This document shows, piece by piece, positions 8,152 to 18,250 of a DNA stretch of 64,000 bases. The notes under the pieces are model-generated. The model saw only the letters and a program-made list of their open reading frames with translations, was not told the origin of the DNA and did no database searches. A program made the position numbers and the translations under genes. This DNA is from UBA2421 sp002343075. GTDB taxonomy: Bacteria; Planctomycetota; Phycisphaerae; Tepidisphaerales; Tepidisphaeraceae. The stretch's first letter is position 1; every line of letters starts with the position of its first letter. The stretch lies in NCBI GenBank assembly GCA_937982565.1, contig CALJLN010000006.1, forward strand, positions 1-64,000, given 5' to 3'.

Positions 8152-11100
8152 ACATTCGTCCGAAGACCGTGCGCCGTCTGCTCGCGGTCGTCGTGGCGCT
8201 GGTTGTGCTTGCCACGGCAGCTCTGGTAATTCGCGCGTACAACGACTCCCGCCGCCAGACTCGGCTTGCCACGGCGCGCGAAGCGGGCATTGCAGCATTT
8301 CAAGCCGGCGATTACCCCGCTGCCATCGATCAGCTCAAGAACTATGTCCGGTCGGGCACCACCGATTACGATGCCCTGCTCGCCTTTGCCACGAGCCGGT
8401 CAAAGGTGGAAATGGCCGGCGGAAAACACCTGCAGGAAGCGATTCGCCTTTTTGAGTTGCTCCGCTCAATCCGCCGGGAAGAACCCGAAGTCCTTCGCCC
8501 ACTGCTACAGCTATACACCGATGCGGGCTACTCGACCGAGGCGATTGCCCTCGCCGATTCGATCCTGGCCCGCGACCCCGAAGATGTTCACGCCCTCAAA
8601 GCGAAGTCGATCGCGCTGGCCGGGCTTGCCAAGCACGACGAAGCCCTGCGGGTAAGCAAGCAATGGGACGCCGCCGCCCCGACCGACCTTCAGGCACACC
8701 GGCAAACCTACTGGCTCATGCGCAAGACGCGGGTGCCCGGCGATCAGATTGTGGCGCGATACCGCGAGTTGCTCGCAACGTATCCGGATGATCCGCGCTT
8801 TGAGATGCTTTTGGGCGCCGCGGAAGGGGAGAACGGCAATCGGGATGAAGCGCTGCGTCTTCTGCGGGCCGCCGCGGCGCGCCCGGCACCCGATGCGTTG
8901 TTTGTCACGCAACTGGTACAGGTGTTCGATCAGCAGCGGCTGTTTGAAGACTCCGCTGCCTTGCTCACGCGCGCGGCATCTGGCTCAGACGATCCTGCGA
9001 TTCTCCGCATTCTGGTTCAGCGTGCCTGGCAAAACGGCGAACACGATGTCGTCCTGAGTCGGCTGCACGGACTTGACCCCAACGTCTCATCAACCGACGC
9101 AACCTTGCTGGCGTTTCATGCGATGTCGCTGCTGGCACTCAACCGAACCGACGAAGCTCGAACGATTGTCGCCGCGCTGAAGAACCGAAAAGCAGACAAC
9201 CCGGCACAAGGCTGGGCCGCCGCCATCTCTCTGCGGATGGAAAGCAACACGCTCGCGCCGGCGCAGCTTGTTGCGAAGTATCAGTCGGCGATGTCGCGCG
9301 GGGGTGAGAATGGCATCATCCGGCTTTGGATCGGCGAGGCACATATGCTGCTCGGCGATAACGATCTGGCCGTGCAGGAATGGCGGCAGGCGTCCGACCT
9401 CATGCCAAGCTGGGCGGCACCGCATGTGAAGATTGCACGAGCGATGCTCGCGCTCAATCGCCCCGCCGACGCTGTAGATGCGGCGCTGGCGGCGGTGCGA
9501 TGTGCCCCGGACCAGGTAGCTCCGATGACGTCGCTGGCTCTCGCCCGGTGGGCATTGATTCAGCAAAACCCCTCGCGGCAGCAGCAGGAAGGGCTTGAGG
9601 CGCTGGTGGCCGAGATTCAACGGCGCAAACCTGGTGAGCCGGAAACATTGGCGCTGCACGCAGCAGTGCTCTGTCGCAACGGCGACGCCCCAAAGGCCGC
9701 CGCCGTCATCGCCGCAGCTATTTCAGATGCGCCCGATTGGGACCCGGATACGCTCGCCGGCGTGCTCGCTGTCAGCCGCGAGTATGGGCTGCAACTGGAG
9801 CAGAAATTACTCGACGCCACGCGCCCCGCTTCACTGAAATCACCGGAAATGGCCCTGCGTCACGCGTTGGAAATGGCCATTTCAGGCAAGCCCGAATCCG
9901 GACTGGCGGGCCTGCAATCAGCGGCACAATCCGCTTCAGGCGATGCCGCGATGCAGTGGCAGATTGCCGTTGCACGATATCGCGAGGCTGTGAGCGACCC
10001 CGATGCCTCGGCCACCTGGATCGCGCTGGGGGACGGCCATCCCGATAATTTTGCGGTTCAATCTCTCATTCTCCGCTCGGCGGGGCAGGCAAAGAAGAGT
10101 CGCGATTTCTTCGCCCGCACGATCGATCGCGTTCGTGGGCTTACCGGGGAAGACGGGTCATTATGGAAATCGGCACGCGCACAGTTTCTGTTGTCGGGCC
10201 AGCCCACCCCGCGCGAAAGTGCCGAGGCGATGACGCTCCTTGCCGACCTGGTGCGCACAGCCCCAAAGGTGCCGGAGTATCGCGTTCGGCTGGCGCAGGC
10301 GATGGAAAACATCGGCAACGCCCGCGAAGCAGCCGAGCAGCTTCGCACCGCGGCGGACATCGATCCTCGTTCTGTGCCGGTTCAAGTGGAGTTGGCGCGA
10401 CTGCTTGTTGAGCAGGGCAAGCACGCCGAGGCCCGCAACTATCTCGACCGCGCCGCCGCCAGCCCATCCATTCCGCCCGGCCAGCGCGTGCCATTGGCGC
10501 GCATGCTGGCCAATGAAGGCCGGCTGGCGACCGGCATTCAACTGCTGGAAAACGCCCCCTCGCGCGATCTGCAGGCCGACCTCACGCTCGCCGAGTTTTA
10601 CCGGCAGACTGGCCGGCTGGATGAAGCCACATCACTCTACGCAACCCGGCTCGACAAGGATTCGCCCACACCCGAGCTGATTGCCGCCGCGGCCGATCTG
10701 ATGGCAGCGCAACAGGAGACCGGTGCCGCACGCACATTACTCAAGCGCCTCGATCAAACCGACGCGACGGCGGCGCAGACATTTGGCATCCTGGCCCGGT
10801 TTGAAGAAAAGTTTGGCGATCGCGACGTGGCGAAACGGCACTACCTCGATGCGACCGCCGCCGCGCCCAATGATGCGTCGGCATGGCGGCGATTGTCTTC
10901 ATTCCACGCCCGCCAAGCCGACTACGCCGCGGCGATTGAAGCCGCCGATCGCGGGCTGGCACTTTTACCCGCCAACCCCGAACTGGAGTCGCTCCGGCTG
11001 CAGGCGATGGCGATGCAGAAAGTGAGCGAGACCAACGACGATCTGACACCGCTCATCGACGTCTTGAAAGCCGACCCGAGCCGCGCCGCAGAGACCGCCG

Positions 11101-12320
11101 CCCTTTTGGCGATGCAGGAATCGCTCGCCACCACCCAGCCGACCGCGGCGCAGGTTGCCCGGCTCCGACTCTCCGCCGACCGTTTCCCACGATACCTCCC
11201 GCTGCAATCGATGCTGGCGAGAAGCTATCTAAATGCCGGCGCAAACGAAGACGCCGCGACCGTCGCGGCGCGGTTGCTTGAACTCATGCCCGGCAATCCC
11301 GACGCCGCAGCCCTCGCCACGACCATTTACCGAGCCACCCGGCAATGGCCATTGATGAAGCAGGCTGCCTGGCAGTGGCAGCGCGCCCTTCACACCGAGA
11401 CGCGACCCGCCGATATCGCCATTGCCGAGGCGGCGATGAAACTCGGCGATTTTGAGACCGTCATCACCACGCTCGAACCCCATCTCGCAACCGCAGTGCG
11501 AGCCCCGGAAAAGAACGCGGCGCTTCTTCGGCTGGTGGCCGGCGCGATGACCGCCAACGGCCAGCCCGAAAGAGTCGAAGACTTACTCGGCCCACTGCTC
11601 GCCGAAAGCTCCTCAGCGAGGGTGACATGGCTGCAGGTAACGGCAACGCAGGCGCATGACGGCCTGATCGCTGGCGAAGCCTTGGCGCGCGTGTCGGCAG
11701 TGCTTGATGCGTCCAGTTTCGAGGAAGTCGATTCATTCGCCCGCGCCGCATCGGCAGTGGCGCTGCGCTTCGCCGACCCCGCGCCCGCCCGGCAGGCAGT
11801 CGGGTTGCTGCAATCGTTTACGCAGCGCGCAAATCCCGAGGTGGAAGCGCTGTTTCTCACCGCGGCGCTGCAGCTTCAGCTCAACCAATACGCCGCCGCC
11901 GAGATCGCCTATCGGGAGATTCTCTCTCGCCAGCCGAAGCACGACAAGGCATTGAACGATTTTGCCTATCTTCTGCTGCTGCGCAAAGGCGATTTGCAGG
12001 AAGCCAAGACCGCCGCCGCCAAGGCGCGCGAGCTTCGTCCACAGGTGGCCACCTACCACGAAACCTTTGCCCGCATCGAATCCGAACTAGGCAACCGGCC
12101 AGCGGCGCTGGCAGCGTTTGATCAGGCGCTGACGATCGAACCCAACAACCTCGACGCGCTGATCGGCAAGGCATTCGTCCTGCGCGAATCGGGCCGGGTG
12201 CAGGAATCCGAAAAACTCGTCACCCAGATCGAACCGCAACTGGCCACCAGCCCCGTCTTGTCGGAGCCGGTGCGCATCCAACTGCAATCGCTAAGAAAAA
12301 CAACCTCCCGCGGGGAATGA
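8148..12320 (+). CDS. Very large TPR-repeat membrane-anchored protein of the exosortase locus
   Basis: The 1390-residue protein starts with a signal anchor (about 10-30, VRRLLAVVVALVVLATAALVI) and is otherwise almost entirely tetratricopeptide-like helices with recurring A-x-x-x-G/A-x-x-x-A patterns and repeats such as NDASAWRRLSSFHARQADYAAAIE. Such long TPR proteins occur in PEP-CTERM and exopolysaccharide loci, where they are thought to scaffold export or sorting machinery on the outer face of the inner membrane. No enzyme motif is visible. Translational coupling to the glycosylphosphotransferase gene by a four-base overlap makes it the last clear member of the operon. The precise partner is unknown. 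Confidence 0.8.
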   Translation: MNIRPKTVRRLLAVVVALVVLATAALVIRAYNDSRRQTRLATAREAGIAAFQAGDYPAAIDQLKNYVRSGTTDYDALLAFATSRSKVEMAGGKHLQEAIRLFELLRSIRREEPEVLRPLLQLYTDAGYSTEAIALADSILARDPEDVHALKAKSIALAGLAKHDEALRVSKQWDAAAPTDLQAHRQTYWLMRKTRVPGDQIVARYRELLATYPDDPRFEMLLGAAEGENGNRDEALRLLRAAAARPAPDALFVTQLVQVFDQQRLFEDSAALLTRAASGSDDPAILRILVQRAWQNGEHDVVLSRLHGLDPNVSSTDATLLAFHAMSLLALNRTDEARTIVAALKNRKADNPAQGWAAAISLRMESNTLAPAQLVAKYQSAMSRGGENGIIRLWIGEAHMLLGDNDLAVQEWRQASDLMPSWAAPHVKIARAMLALNRPADAVDAALAAVRCAPDQVAPMTSLALARWALIQQNPSRQQQEGLEALVAEIQRRKPGEPETLALHAAVLCRNGDAPKAAAVIAAAISDAPDWDPDTLAGVLAVSREYGLQLEQKLLDATRPASLKSPEMALRHALEMAISGKPESGLAGLQSAAQSASGDAAMQWQIAVARYREAVSDPDASATWIALGDGHPDNFAVQSLILRSAGQAKKSRDFFARTIDRVRGLTGEDGSLWKSARAQFLLSGQPTPRESAEAMTLLADLVRTAPKVPEYRVRLAQAMENIGNAREAAEQLRTAADIDPRSVPVQVELARLLVEQGKHAEARNYLDRAAASPSIPPGQRVPLARMLANEGRLATGIQLLENAPSRDLQADLTLAEFYRQTGRLDEATSLYATRLDKDSPTPELIAAAADLMAAQQETGAARTLLKRLDQTDATAAQTFGILARFEEKFGDRDVAKRHYLDATAAAPNDASAWRRLSSFHARQADYAAAIEAADRGLALLPANPELESLRLQAMAMQKVSETNDDLTPLIDVLKADPSRAAETAALLAMQESLATTQPTAAQVARLRLSADRFPRYLPLQSMLARSYLNAGANEDAATVAARLLELMPGNPDAAALATTIYRATRQWPLMKQAAWQWQRALHTETRPADIAIAEAAMKLGDFETVITTLEPHLATAVRAPEKNAALLRLVAGAMTANGQPERVEDLLGPLLAESSSARVTWLQVTATQAHDGLIAGEALARVSAVLDASSFEEVDSFARAASAVALRFADPAPARQAVGLLQSFTQRANPEVEALFLTAALQLQLNQYAAAEIAYREILSRQPKHDKALNDFAYLLLLRKGDLQEAKTAAAKARELRPQVATYHETFARIESELGNRPAALAAFDQALTIEPNNLDALIGKAFVLRESGRVQESEKLVTQIEPQLATSPVLSEPVRIQLQSLRKTTSRGE

Positions 12321-12359
12321 CTCGACTGCGGGACGGCGGCGCAGCGGATTGATGTTTAC

Positions 12360-12569
12360 ATGCCCCCGACCAGCAACCTTGCCGGCCGGCGGGTGGAGCT
12401 GTTTGACGGCGCGACCAACCGCCTGCTCGCCCGGCGCGACATCGCGGCACTCGACCCCGCGGGCAACACGCTGAGCTTCACCAATCTTCCTGCGGGCAGC
12501 GCGCTGAAGGTGCGCGTAAGCGGGCTGGACGGCCCCGCCGACGTCGCCGCTGCGGCGCGGGTGGTCTGA
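12360..12569 (+). CDS. Small ORF, possible remnant of a surface protein
   Basis: A 69-codon frame follows the TPR gene in the same phase. The product has a beta-rich pattern (AGRRVELFDGATNRLLARRDI, then SFTNLPAGSALKVRVSGLDG) like the last domain of planctomycete secreted proteins, but no signal peptide or start context. It could be a short expressed gene, a readthrough extension of the TPR protein, or the decayed end of a lost gene. I do not recognise a family. Confidence 0.3.
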   Translation: MPPTSNLAGRRVELFDGATNRLLARRDIAALDPAGNTLSFTNLPAGSALKVRVSGLDGPADVAAAARVV

Positions 12570-12860
12570 CAGGCTCTTGATTACGCCCGGTCGAACGCCG
12601 AAGCTTTCTCAAGCCGGCATAAGTCAATAAAACACAGGCACTTACGCGCATGCGGAAAGGCTCGAATTCCGTTGTTTCCTTTCCCGCGCGGTTGTTCTAG
12701 AATTGTGCTTCCGCCAATTACTGGATGTCGATGAACTGGTTGGGCCTTGTTGTTCGGAAGTTTGAAGCACTGTCGTCTCGGAGACGACGGGACAACAGCG
12801 AGTCCCCGGTTTTGAACGCGCGCGCCTCACAGGCGGTGCGGCTACCCAACATTGAGTGCC
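12570..12860 (+). promoter_or_regulatory. Leader/promoter region of sucA with a hairpin
   Basis: There is no gene in this stretch. A GGAAAGG...CCTTTCC inverted repeat lies at about 12656-12684, a -10-like TAGAAT at 12698-12703 (its -35 is poor), and a compact hairpin GTCGTCT-CGG-AGACGAC at 12772-12788. If transcription begins near 12710, sucA has a leader of about 150 bases containing that hairpin. No SD precedes the sucA ATG. Confidence 0.35.
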
Positions 12861-15653
12861 ATGGTTAATCCTGATTTTGCCAATCGTGCCAACGCCGAAT
12901 ACATCGAACAACTTCACGAGCAGTATCAGCGCGATCCTGCCTCGGTGCCTGAAAACTGGCAGGCGTTTTTCTCCGGGTTTGATTTGGGTCTTGCCCGGAG
13001 CGTGAGCGGGGTACAGGCACTGGCAGAGGGTGCCCGGCCGACAGACCCGCCGCAATCGATTGGGGCGTTTGACCTGGTCCACTCATATCGCGAGTTGGGC
13101 CATTTCACGGCAAACCTCGATCCACTCGGGCTGACCAAGCGCGACAGCCATCCACTGCTGCAACTACACAACTTCGGCATGACCGATAACGACCTTTCGC
13201 GTCAGGTTGGCCCAGCGAGTTTTCTGGGTGCGACCGATGGTTCGCTGGGTGATTTGCGCAATAAGCTCAAGCTTACCTACTGCGGCAATCTGGGCGTCGA
13301 GTTCACCGGCATCGATAACAAGCCCCAGCGGGACTGGCTTCAGCAGCAGATGGAACCGATTTACAACCGCCCGCGTTTGTCAGACGGCGAGACCAAGGCG
13401 CTGATGTTCATGCTGGTGGCCGCCGAGGAGTTTGAACAGTATCTCGGCAAGGTGTTCATCGGACAGAAGCGGTTCGGGGCCGAGGGAGCCGAAGCGGTCG
13501 TTCCGATTTTAAACACTATCGTCGAGCGCGGTGCGGAACTGGGTGGCGAGCAGTTCATCATGAACATGGCCCACCGCTGCCGACTGAACACACTGGTGCA
13601 TGTGCTCAATCAACCTTACGAATCGATGCTGGCAGAGTTTCTGGGGACGACGCGCCCGATGCATGAAGTTGGCGGAGATGGCGATGTGAAATATCACCTC
13701 GGCTACGCAAACTCCCGCCCGACGGCCGAGGGCAAGACGGTCAAGTTGTCACTCATTCCCAATCCGTCACACCTGGAGATGATCAACCCGATTCACCAGG
13801 GGATCGTCCGCTGCAAGCAGGACATGTTCGGCGACATCGGCCGCGACCGTGTGGTGCCGATTGCCATGCATGGCGACGCAGCGTTCACCGGGCAGGGCGT
13901 GGTAGCAGAGACGCTCAATCTCTCTGAGTTGCGAGGATTTCGCACCGGCGGGACGATTCACATCATCATTAACAACCAGGTGGGCTTCACCACCCCGCCG
14001 AACCAGGAACGGTTTACGCCCTACCCAACCGACCTTGCCAAGGCGATTCAGGCTCCGATTTTTCATGTCAACGGAGACGACCCCGAAGCGTGCGTGTGGG
14101 CTGCCAAGCTCGCGATTGGTTTTCGGCAGCAGTTTAAGGTCGATGTGATGATTGACCTCTGGTGCTACCGCCGCAACGGGCACAATGAAGCGGACGAACC
14201 GAGCTTCACGCAGCCGGTGATGTATAAAGCAATAGAGAATCACCCGACGGTGCGCCAACTCTACGAACAAAGACTCCTGGCGGAAGGTCGCATTACACAG
14301 GATGAACTTGACGTGATGAAGTCGGAGGTAGTAGCCCGACTCAACGCGGCTCGCGATCAGGCGAAGGAAATCAAGGCCCGCTCCAAGGTGCCCACATTCG
14401 GCGGCGTGTGGAAAGGCCTCGGCCGCGCCGGCGGCGATTGGTCGGCCAACACAAAGGTGGGCAGGGAAGTCCTGCAGCGCGTGCTCGACGTGTATGGGAA
14501 AATGCCCGACGGGTTTACGCCGCACCCCAAGGTGCTCAAGGGCGTGATCGAAAAGCGGCAGGAAATGCTTCAGACGGGTAAAGGGATTGATTGGGGCTGC
14601 GCCGAAATGCTGGCATGGGGTTCGCTGCTCATCGAGGGTTACGGCATCCGGCTCACCGGCCAGGATGTCGAACGCGGCACGTTCAGCCATCGCCATGCGG
14701 TGCTGAACGACTACGAGACGGGCAACAAGTGGTTTTCGCTCGATCAACTGGGGAGAAAGCCCGGCGACTTCACGATCATCAACAGCATGCTCAGCGAGTT
14801 TGCGGTGCTCGGGTTTGAATGGGGTTATGCGTCGGCAAATCCACGGACCCTGGTGATGTGGGAGGCTCAGTTCGGCGATTTCGTCAACGGCGCGCAGTGC
14901 ATTATTGACCAGATCATCAGCTCCGCCGAGAGCAAATGGCGTTACGCCAACGGCATGGCCCTGCTGCTGCCGCACGGCATGGAGGGCGCGGGGCCGGAAC
15001 ACAGCAATGCATACCTGGAACGCTTCCTGAGCATGAGCGCGGAAGATAACTGGCAGGTGTGCATGCTCAGCACGCCTGCGCAATACTTCCATGCGTTGCG
15101 CCGGCAGATGCACCGCAAGTTTCGCAAGCCGCTGATTCTGATGCAGCCCAAGAGCCTGCTCCGCGACGCGCTTCGGTCTTCGACGGTGGAAGAACTCACC
15201 GAAGGCACGTTTCAGACCGTGATTGATGACGCCTCAGCCCCCGCCGACCGCGATTCGGTCAAGCGTGTGCTGCTTTGTGCCGGGAAGATGTATTGGCTGC
15301 TAAAGGATGCGGCGGAAAAGCATGGCAAGAACGACATTGCGATTGTGCGCGTCGAGCAGTTGTATCCGTTTCCTCAAAAGGAACTGCAGGCGATCATGTC
15401 AAAGTATCGCCGCGCCGAGGAGGTCTGCTGGGTGCAGGAAGAGTCGCGCAATCGCGGGGCGTGGTCGTTCGTGCAGCAGCGATTGTTGAGCATGCTGCCG
15501 GACAATGTTGTGCTCTCCTACCACGGCCGCGACGAAGGGGCGAGCCCGGCAACCGGATCGGCAACAGTTCACAAACAGGAAGAAGCCGAGTTACTCCTGC
15601 ACGCGCTGGAGTTGCCGATGGAGCAGAAAGCAAAAGAAGTTGTGTCCAAATAG
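12861..15653 (+). CDS. sucA: 2-oxoglutarate dehydrogenase E1 component
   Basis: This is the 930-residue thiamine-diphosphate enzyme that decarboxylates 2-oxoglutarate in the TCA cycle and passes the succinyl group to the E2 lipoyl arm. Recognisable features are the N-terminal E2-binding-type segment (NAEYIEQLHEQYQRDPASVPENWQAFF), FSHRHAVLNDYETGNKW, HGDAAFTGQGVVAETLNLS, INNQVGFTT, WCYRRNGHNEADEPSFTQP and LLPHGMEGAGPEHSNAYLERFL. Length matches full-size E1o. ATG 12861 is chosen over an upstream TTG (12852) because family proteins begin close to this point. sucB follows 183 bases downstream and lpd lies 4 kb away, so the whole complex is encoded here. Confidence 0.96.
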   Translation: MVNPDFANRANAEYIEQLHEQYQRDPASVPENWQAFFSGFDLGLARSVSGVQALAEGARPTDPPQSIGAFDLVHSYRELGHFTANLDPLGLTKRDSHPLLQLHNFGMTDNDLSRQVGPASFLGATDGSLGDLRNKLKLTYCGNLGVEFTGIDNKPQRDWLQQQMEPIYNRPRLSDGETKALMFMLVAAEEFEQYLGKVFIGQKRFGAEGAEAVVPILNTIVERGAELGGEQFIMNMAHRCRLNTLVHVLNQPYESMLAEFLGTTRPMHEVGGDGDVKYHLGYANSRPTAEGKTVKLSLIPNPSHLEMINPIHQGIVRCKQDMFGDIGRDRVVPIAMHGDAAFTGQGVVAETLNLSELRGFRTGGTIHIIINNQVGFTTPPNQERFTPYPTDLAKAIQAPIFHVNGDDPEACVWAAKLAIGFRQQFKVDVMIDLWCYRRNGHNEADEPSFTQPVMYKAIENHPTVRQLYEQRLLAEGRITQDELDVMKSEVVARLNAARDQAKEIKARSKVPTFGGVWKGLGRAGGDWSANTKVGREVLQRVLDVYGKMPDGFTPHPKVLKGVIEKRQEMLQTGKGIDWGCAEMLAWGSLLIEGYGIRLTGQDVERGTFSHRHAVLNDYETGNKWFSLDQLGRKPGDFTIINSMLSEFAVLGFEWGYASANPRTLVMWEAQFGDFVNGAQCIIDQIISSAESKWRYANGMALLLPHGMEGAGPEHSNAYLERFLSMSAEDNWQVCMLSTPAQYFHALRRQMHRKFRKPLILMQPKSLLRDALRSSTVEELTEGTFQTVIDDASAPADRDSVKRVLLCAGKMYWLLKDAAEKHGKNDIAIVRVEQLYPFPQKELQAIMSKYRRAEEVCWVQEESRNRGAWSFVQQRLLSMLPDNVVLSYHGRDEGASPATGSATVHKQEEAELLLHALELPMEQKAKEVVSK

Positions 15654-15836
15654 TTTTTGAAACAAGCCAGGGACACAAGACAGAAGTTCCGAATCAAGTC
15701 GAGGGAACGACCGAGGTAAAAGCCCGCGGCTAGGACATCATTTTGGATTCGGCCTTCACTCGGATTTCGGATTTAGTCCATCTTCAGTCAGCAGTAGTGC
15801 TTTTCATTCCCGCGGCAAGACCTAGAATCAACTATC
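15654..15836 (+). promoter_or_regulatory. sucA-sucB spacer with word-like microrepeats and a possible sucB promoter
   Basis: The spacer contains repeated short words (ACTCGGATTTCGGATTT at about 15759-15775). Just before sucB there is a -10-like TAGAAT at 15823-15828 with a moderate TTTTCA at 15801-15806 (16-base spacing). The -10 box is only 8 bases from the ATG, so any transcript from it would be leaderless. Confidence 0.35.
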
Positions 15837-17108
15837 ATGGCAACCAACGTTCAAGTGCCCGGCATGGGCGAAAGCATCAGCGAAGCAGTTCTTATCAAAT
15901 GGCACAAGCAGACCGGCGAGGCCGTCGGCATGGATGAGCCGCTGGCGGAGCTTGAGACCGACAAAGCCAATGTCGACGTTCCCAGCACCGCTGCGGGGGT
16001 CTTGACGCAAAAGGTGGCGGTTGGGACGAAGGTGAAGATCGGCGAAGTGATCGCCACAGTGGACGCCAACGGGAAGGCCGCCGCAAAGCCCGCCGCCCCC
16101 ACCAGCAAACCCGCCGCGGCAGCCGCGGGCGCCACACGGACAGCACCGCAGTCGTCGACAGCCACTCCGGCAACAGACGAAAAGCTGTCCCCTGCGGCGC
16201 GGAGAATGGTTGAAGAACACAAGCTCGACTCGGGGAAAATCCCCGCAACAGGCCCGGGCAACCGAATCACCAAGGAAGACGTCGTCAACTACATGGACGG
16301 CAACTCTGCCGCCGCTGATACGAGCGCGCCGATTTCCCCACCGGCAAAGTCCAAGCCTGCAGCCGAGCCTGCCACGAAACCCGCCCTGCCCCCGACCAGC
16401 ACCGCCGACGGCACCGTCCGACGCGTGGAGATGAGCAAGATCCGCAAAAAGATTGCCGAGACACTCGTTAAGAGTCAGCAGTCCACCGCCACGCTGACGA
16501 CGTTTAACGAAATCGACATGTCCAATCTCATGGCGCTGCGTACCAAGTACAAAGAGCAGTTCGAGAAAAAGCACGGAATTGGCCTGGGCTTTATGAGCTT
16601 TTTTGCCAAAGCTGCTTGTCAGGCGCTGCGAGAATGGGAACGGGTCAACGCCAGCATCGACGGCGACGATATCGTCTACCACGACTATGTGCATCTGGGC
16701 ATCGCAGTCAGCACCGATCGCGGGCTGGCGGTGCCGGTGCTGCGCAACGCGCATCAGATGTCGTTTGCGCAGGTCGAAAGCGAAATCAAACGCCTCGCCA
16801 CCGCCACCCGCGACGGCAAACTGCAGATCAGCGAATTGTCCGGCGGCACGTTCACCATCACCAACGGCGGGGTGTTCGGAAGCCTGATGGCAACACCGAT
16901 CATCAACCCGCCGCAGGTAGCGATTTTGGGGATGCACGCGATCAAGGAACGCCCCATCGCCGTCAACGGGCAAGTCGTCGTGCGACCCATGATGTATGTC
17001 GCGCTGAGCTACGACCACCGCCTGATTGATGGCAAAGAAAGCGTGCAGTTCCTGGTCCGAATCAAAGAACTCATCGAAGACCCACAGCGGGTCATGCTGG
17101 ATGTCTAA
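15837..17108 (+). CDS. sucB: Dihydrolipoyllysine succinyltransferase (2-oxoglutarate dehydrogenase E2)
   Basis: The 423-residue E2 core of the 2-oxoglutarate dehydrogenase complex transfers succinyl groups from lipoyl to CoA. Domains in order: a lipoyl domain with attachment Lys43 in ETDKANVDVPS, a flexible Ala/Pro/Thr linker, a peripheral-subunit-binding domain (about 117-152, SPAARRMVEEHKLDSGKIPATGPGNRITKEDV region), a second linker, and the acyltransferase core ending in YDHRLIDGKES with catalytic His394 and Asp398. Only one lipoyl domain is present, as usual for SucB. The start is the first ATG, preceded by a -10-like box but no SD. Confidence 0.95.
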   Translation: MATNVQVPGMGESISEAVLIKWHKQTGEAVGMDEPLAELETDKANVDVPSTAAGVLTQKVAVGTKVKIGEVIATVDANGKAAAKPAAPTSKPAAAAAGATRTAPQSSTATPATDEKLSPAARRMVEEHKLDSGKIPATGPGNRITKEDVVNYMDGNSAAADTSAPISPPAKSKPAAEPATKPALPPTSTADGTVRRVEMSKIRKKIAETLVKSQQSTATLTTFNEIDMSNLMALRTKYKEQFEKKHGIGLGFMSFFAKAACQALREWERVNASIDGDDIVYHDYVHLGIAVSTDRGLAVPVLRNAHQMSFAQVESEIKRLATATRDGKLQISELSGGTFTITNGGVFGSLMATPIINPPQVAILGMHAIKERPIAVNGQVVVRPMMYVALSYDHRLIDGKESVQFLVRIKELIEDPQRVMLDV

Positions 17109-17230
17109 CCGTTTGCGCGGTCAACCCTCGCGCATTGTGCTCTAGCCCCGTCGATCCTGCGACGAGCTTCGTCATCTGGCAAAAGTGGTTGCATTTCCTC
17201 CCGCACCGCCTTGGCGCACAATAACCCGCG

Positions 17231-18250
17231 ATGATTAATCTCTTTTCCGACACCCAGACCAAGCCCACCCCAGAAATGCGCGCCGCGATGGCCGCCGCTG
17301 ACGTGGGGGATGAGCAATTGGCGGAAGATCCCACCGTAAACCGCCTGCAGGACATGACCGCTCAGCTACTTGGCAAAGAAGCGGCGATTTTTCTGCCCAG
17401 CGGGGCGATGTGCAACCTGGTGGGTGTGAAAACCCACACTCAGCCCGGTGATATGATCCTGGCTGACCGGCGGTGCCATATCATGCGCGCCGAGTGTGGC
17501 GGCGCGGCGATCTTTTCCGGGGTGATGCTCGATCCGCTCGACGGCGAGCGTGGCATTTTCACACCCGAGCAAGTGCGTGCCGCCATTCCGCCGGTCAAAA
17601 CCGTCTATCATCCGCACCCAACGCTGTTGTGCATCGAAAACACCCATAACTACGGCGGCGGGAGCGTCTGGCCGATCGAGCAGCTCCGCGACGTCTGCAC
17701 AACGGCACGCGAGCGGGGGCTTGCCATTCATATGGACGGCGCGCGGCTGTTCAACGCCAGCGCGGCCAGCGGCGTTACAGCCAGCGAGTATGCATCGCAT
17801 GTTGATTCGGTGTGGATCGACCTCAGCAAGGGCCTGGGCTGTCCGGTTGGCGCGGTGATCGCGGGCACCAGCGATTTCATCGGGCGCGCCAGACGATGGA
17901 AACACGCGTTCGGCGGCGCGATGCGCCAAGCCGGCATCATCGCCGCGGCGGGGGTCTACGCGCTACAGCACAATATCAACCGATTGAAGGACGATCACGC
18001 CAACGCGCGATTGCTGGCTGAGGGGCTGTCGCAGTCGCCGCGCGTGAGGCTGCTCTATCCGGCGGATACGAATATCGTGTTCTTTAATGTATCAGGGTTC
18101 ACTCCCGCAGCTTTCTGCGAACGAGCGGCGGCACAGGGAGTAAGGTTCAGCGCCGTGGGCGGCGGCATCCGCGGGGTGACGCATCTTGATGTCTCGAGGG
18201 AAGAGTCCGCGGCGGCTGTCGAGAGTGTTATGAAGGCGCTTTCCGAGTAG
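17231..18250 (+). CDS. ltaE: Low-specificity L-threonine aldolase (beta-eliminating lyase family)
   Basis: This 339-residue pyridoxal-phosphate enzyme splits threonine or allo-threonine to glycine and acetaldehyde. Family hallmarks are NLFSDTQTKPTPEMR at the N-terminus, GDEQLAEDPTVNRLQ, FLPSGAMCNLV, ENTHNYGGGSVWP, HMDGARLFNA and the PLP lysine Lys200 in DLSKGLGCPVGAV. Glycine produced here could feed the glycine cleavage system encoded at 51-56 kb, and lpd for that system is close by. It lies 122 bases after sucB on the same strand with its own spacer. Alanine racemase-like or phenylserine aldolase activity cannot be excluded. Confidence 0.92.
   Translation: MINLFSDTQTKPTPEMRAAMAAADVGDEQLAEDPTVNRLQDMTAQLLGKEAAIFLPSGAMCNLVGVKTHTQPGDMILADRRCHIMRAECGGAAIFSGVMLDPLDGERGIFTPEQVRAAIPPVKTVYHPHPTLLCIENTHNYGGGSVWPIEQLRDVCTTARERGLAIHMDGARLFNASAASGVTASEYASHVDSVWIDLSKGLGCPVGAVIAGTSDFIGRARRWKHAFGGAMRQAGIIAAAGVYALQHNINRLKDDHANARLLAEGLSQSPRVRLLYPADTNIVFFNVSGFTPAAFCERAAAQGVRFSAVGGGIRGVTHLDVSREESAAAVESVMKALSE

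Noticed and set aside
13767..15113. 448-codon minus-strand frame inside sucA
   Set aside because: Antisense of a conserved gene; the His/Arg/Leu-rich product has no signature of any family.
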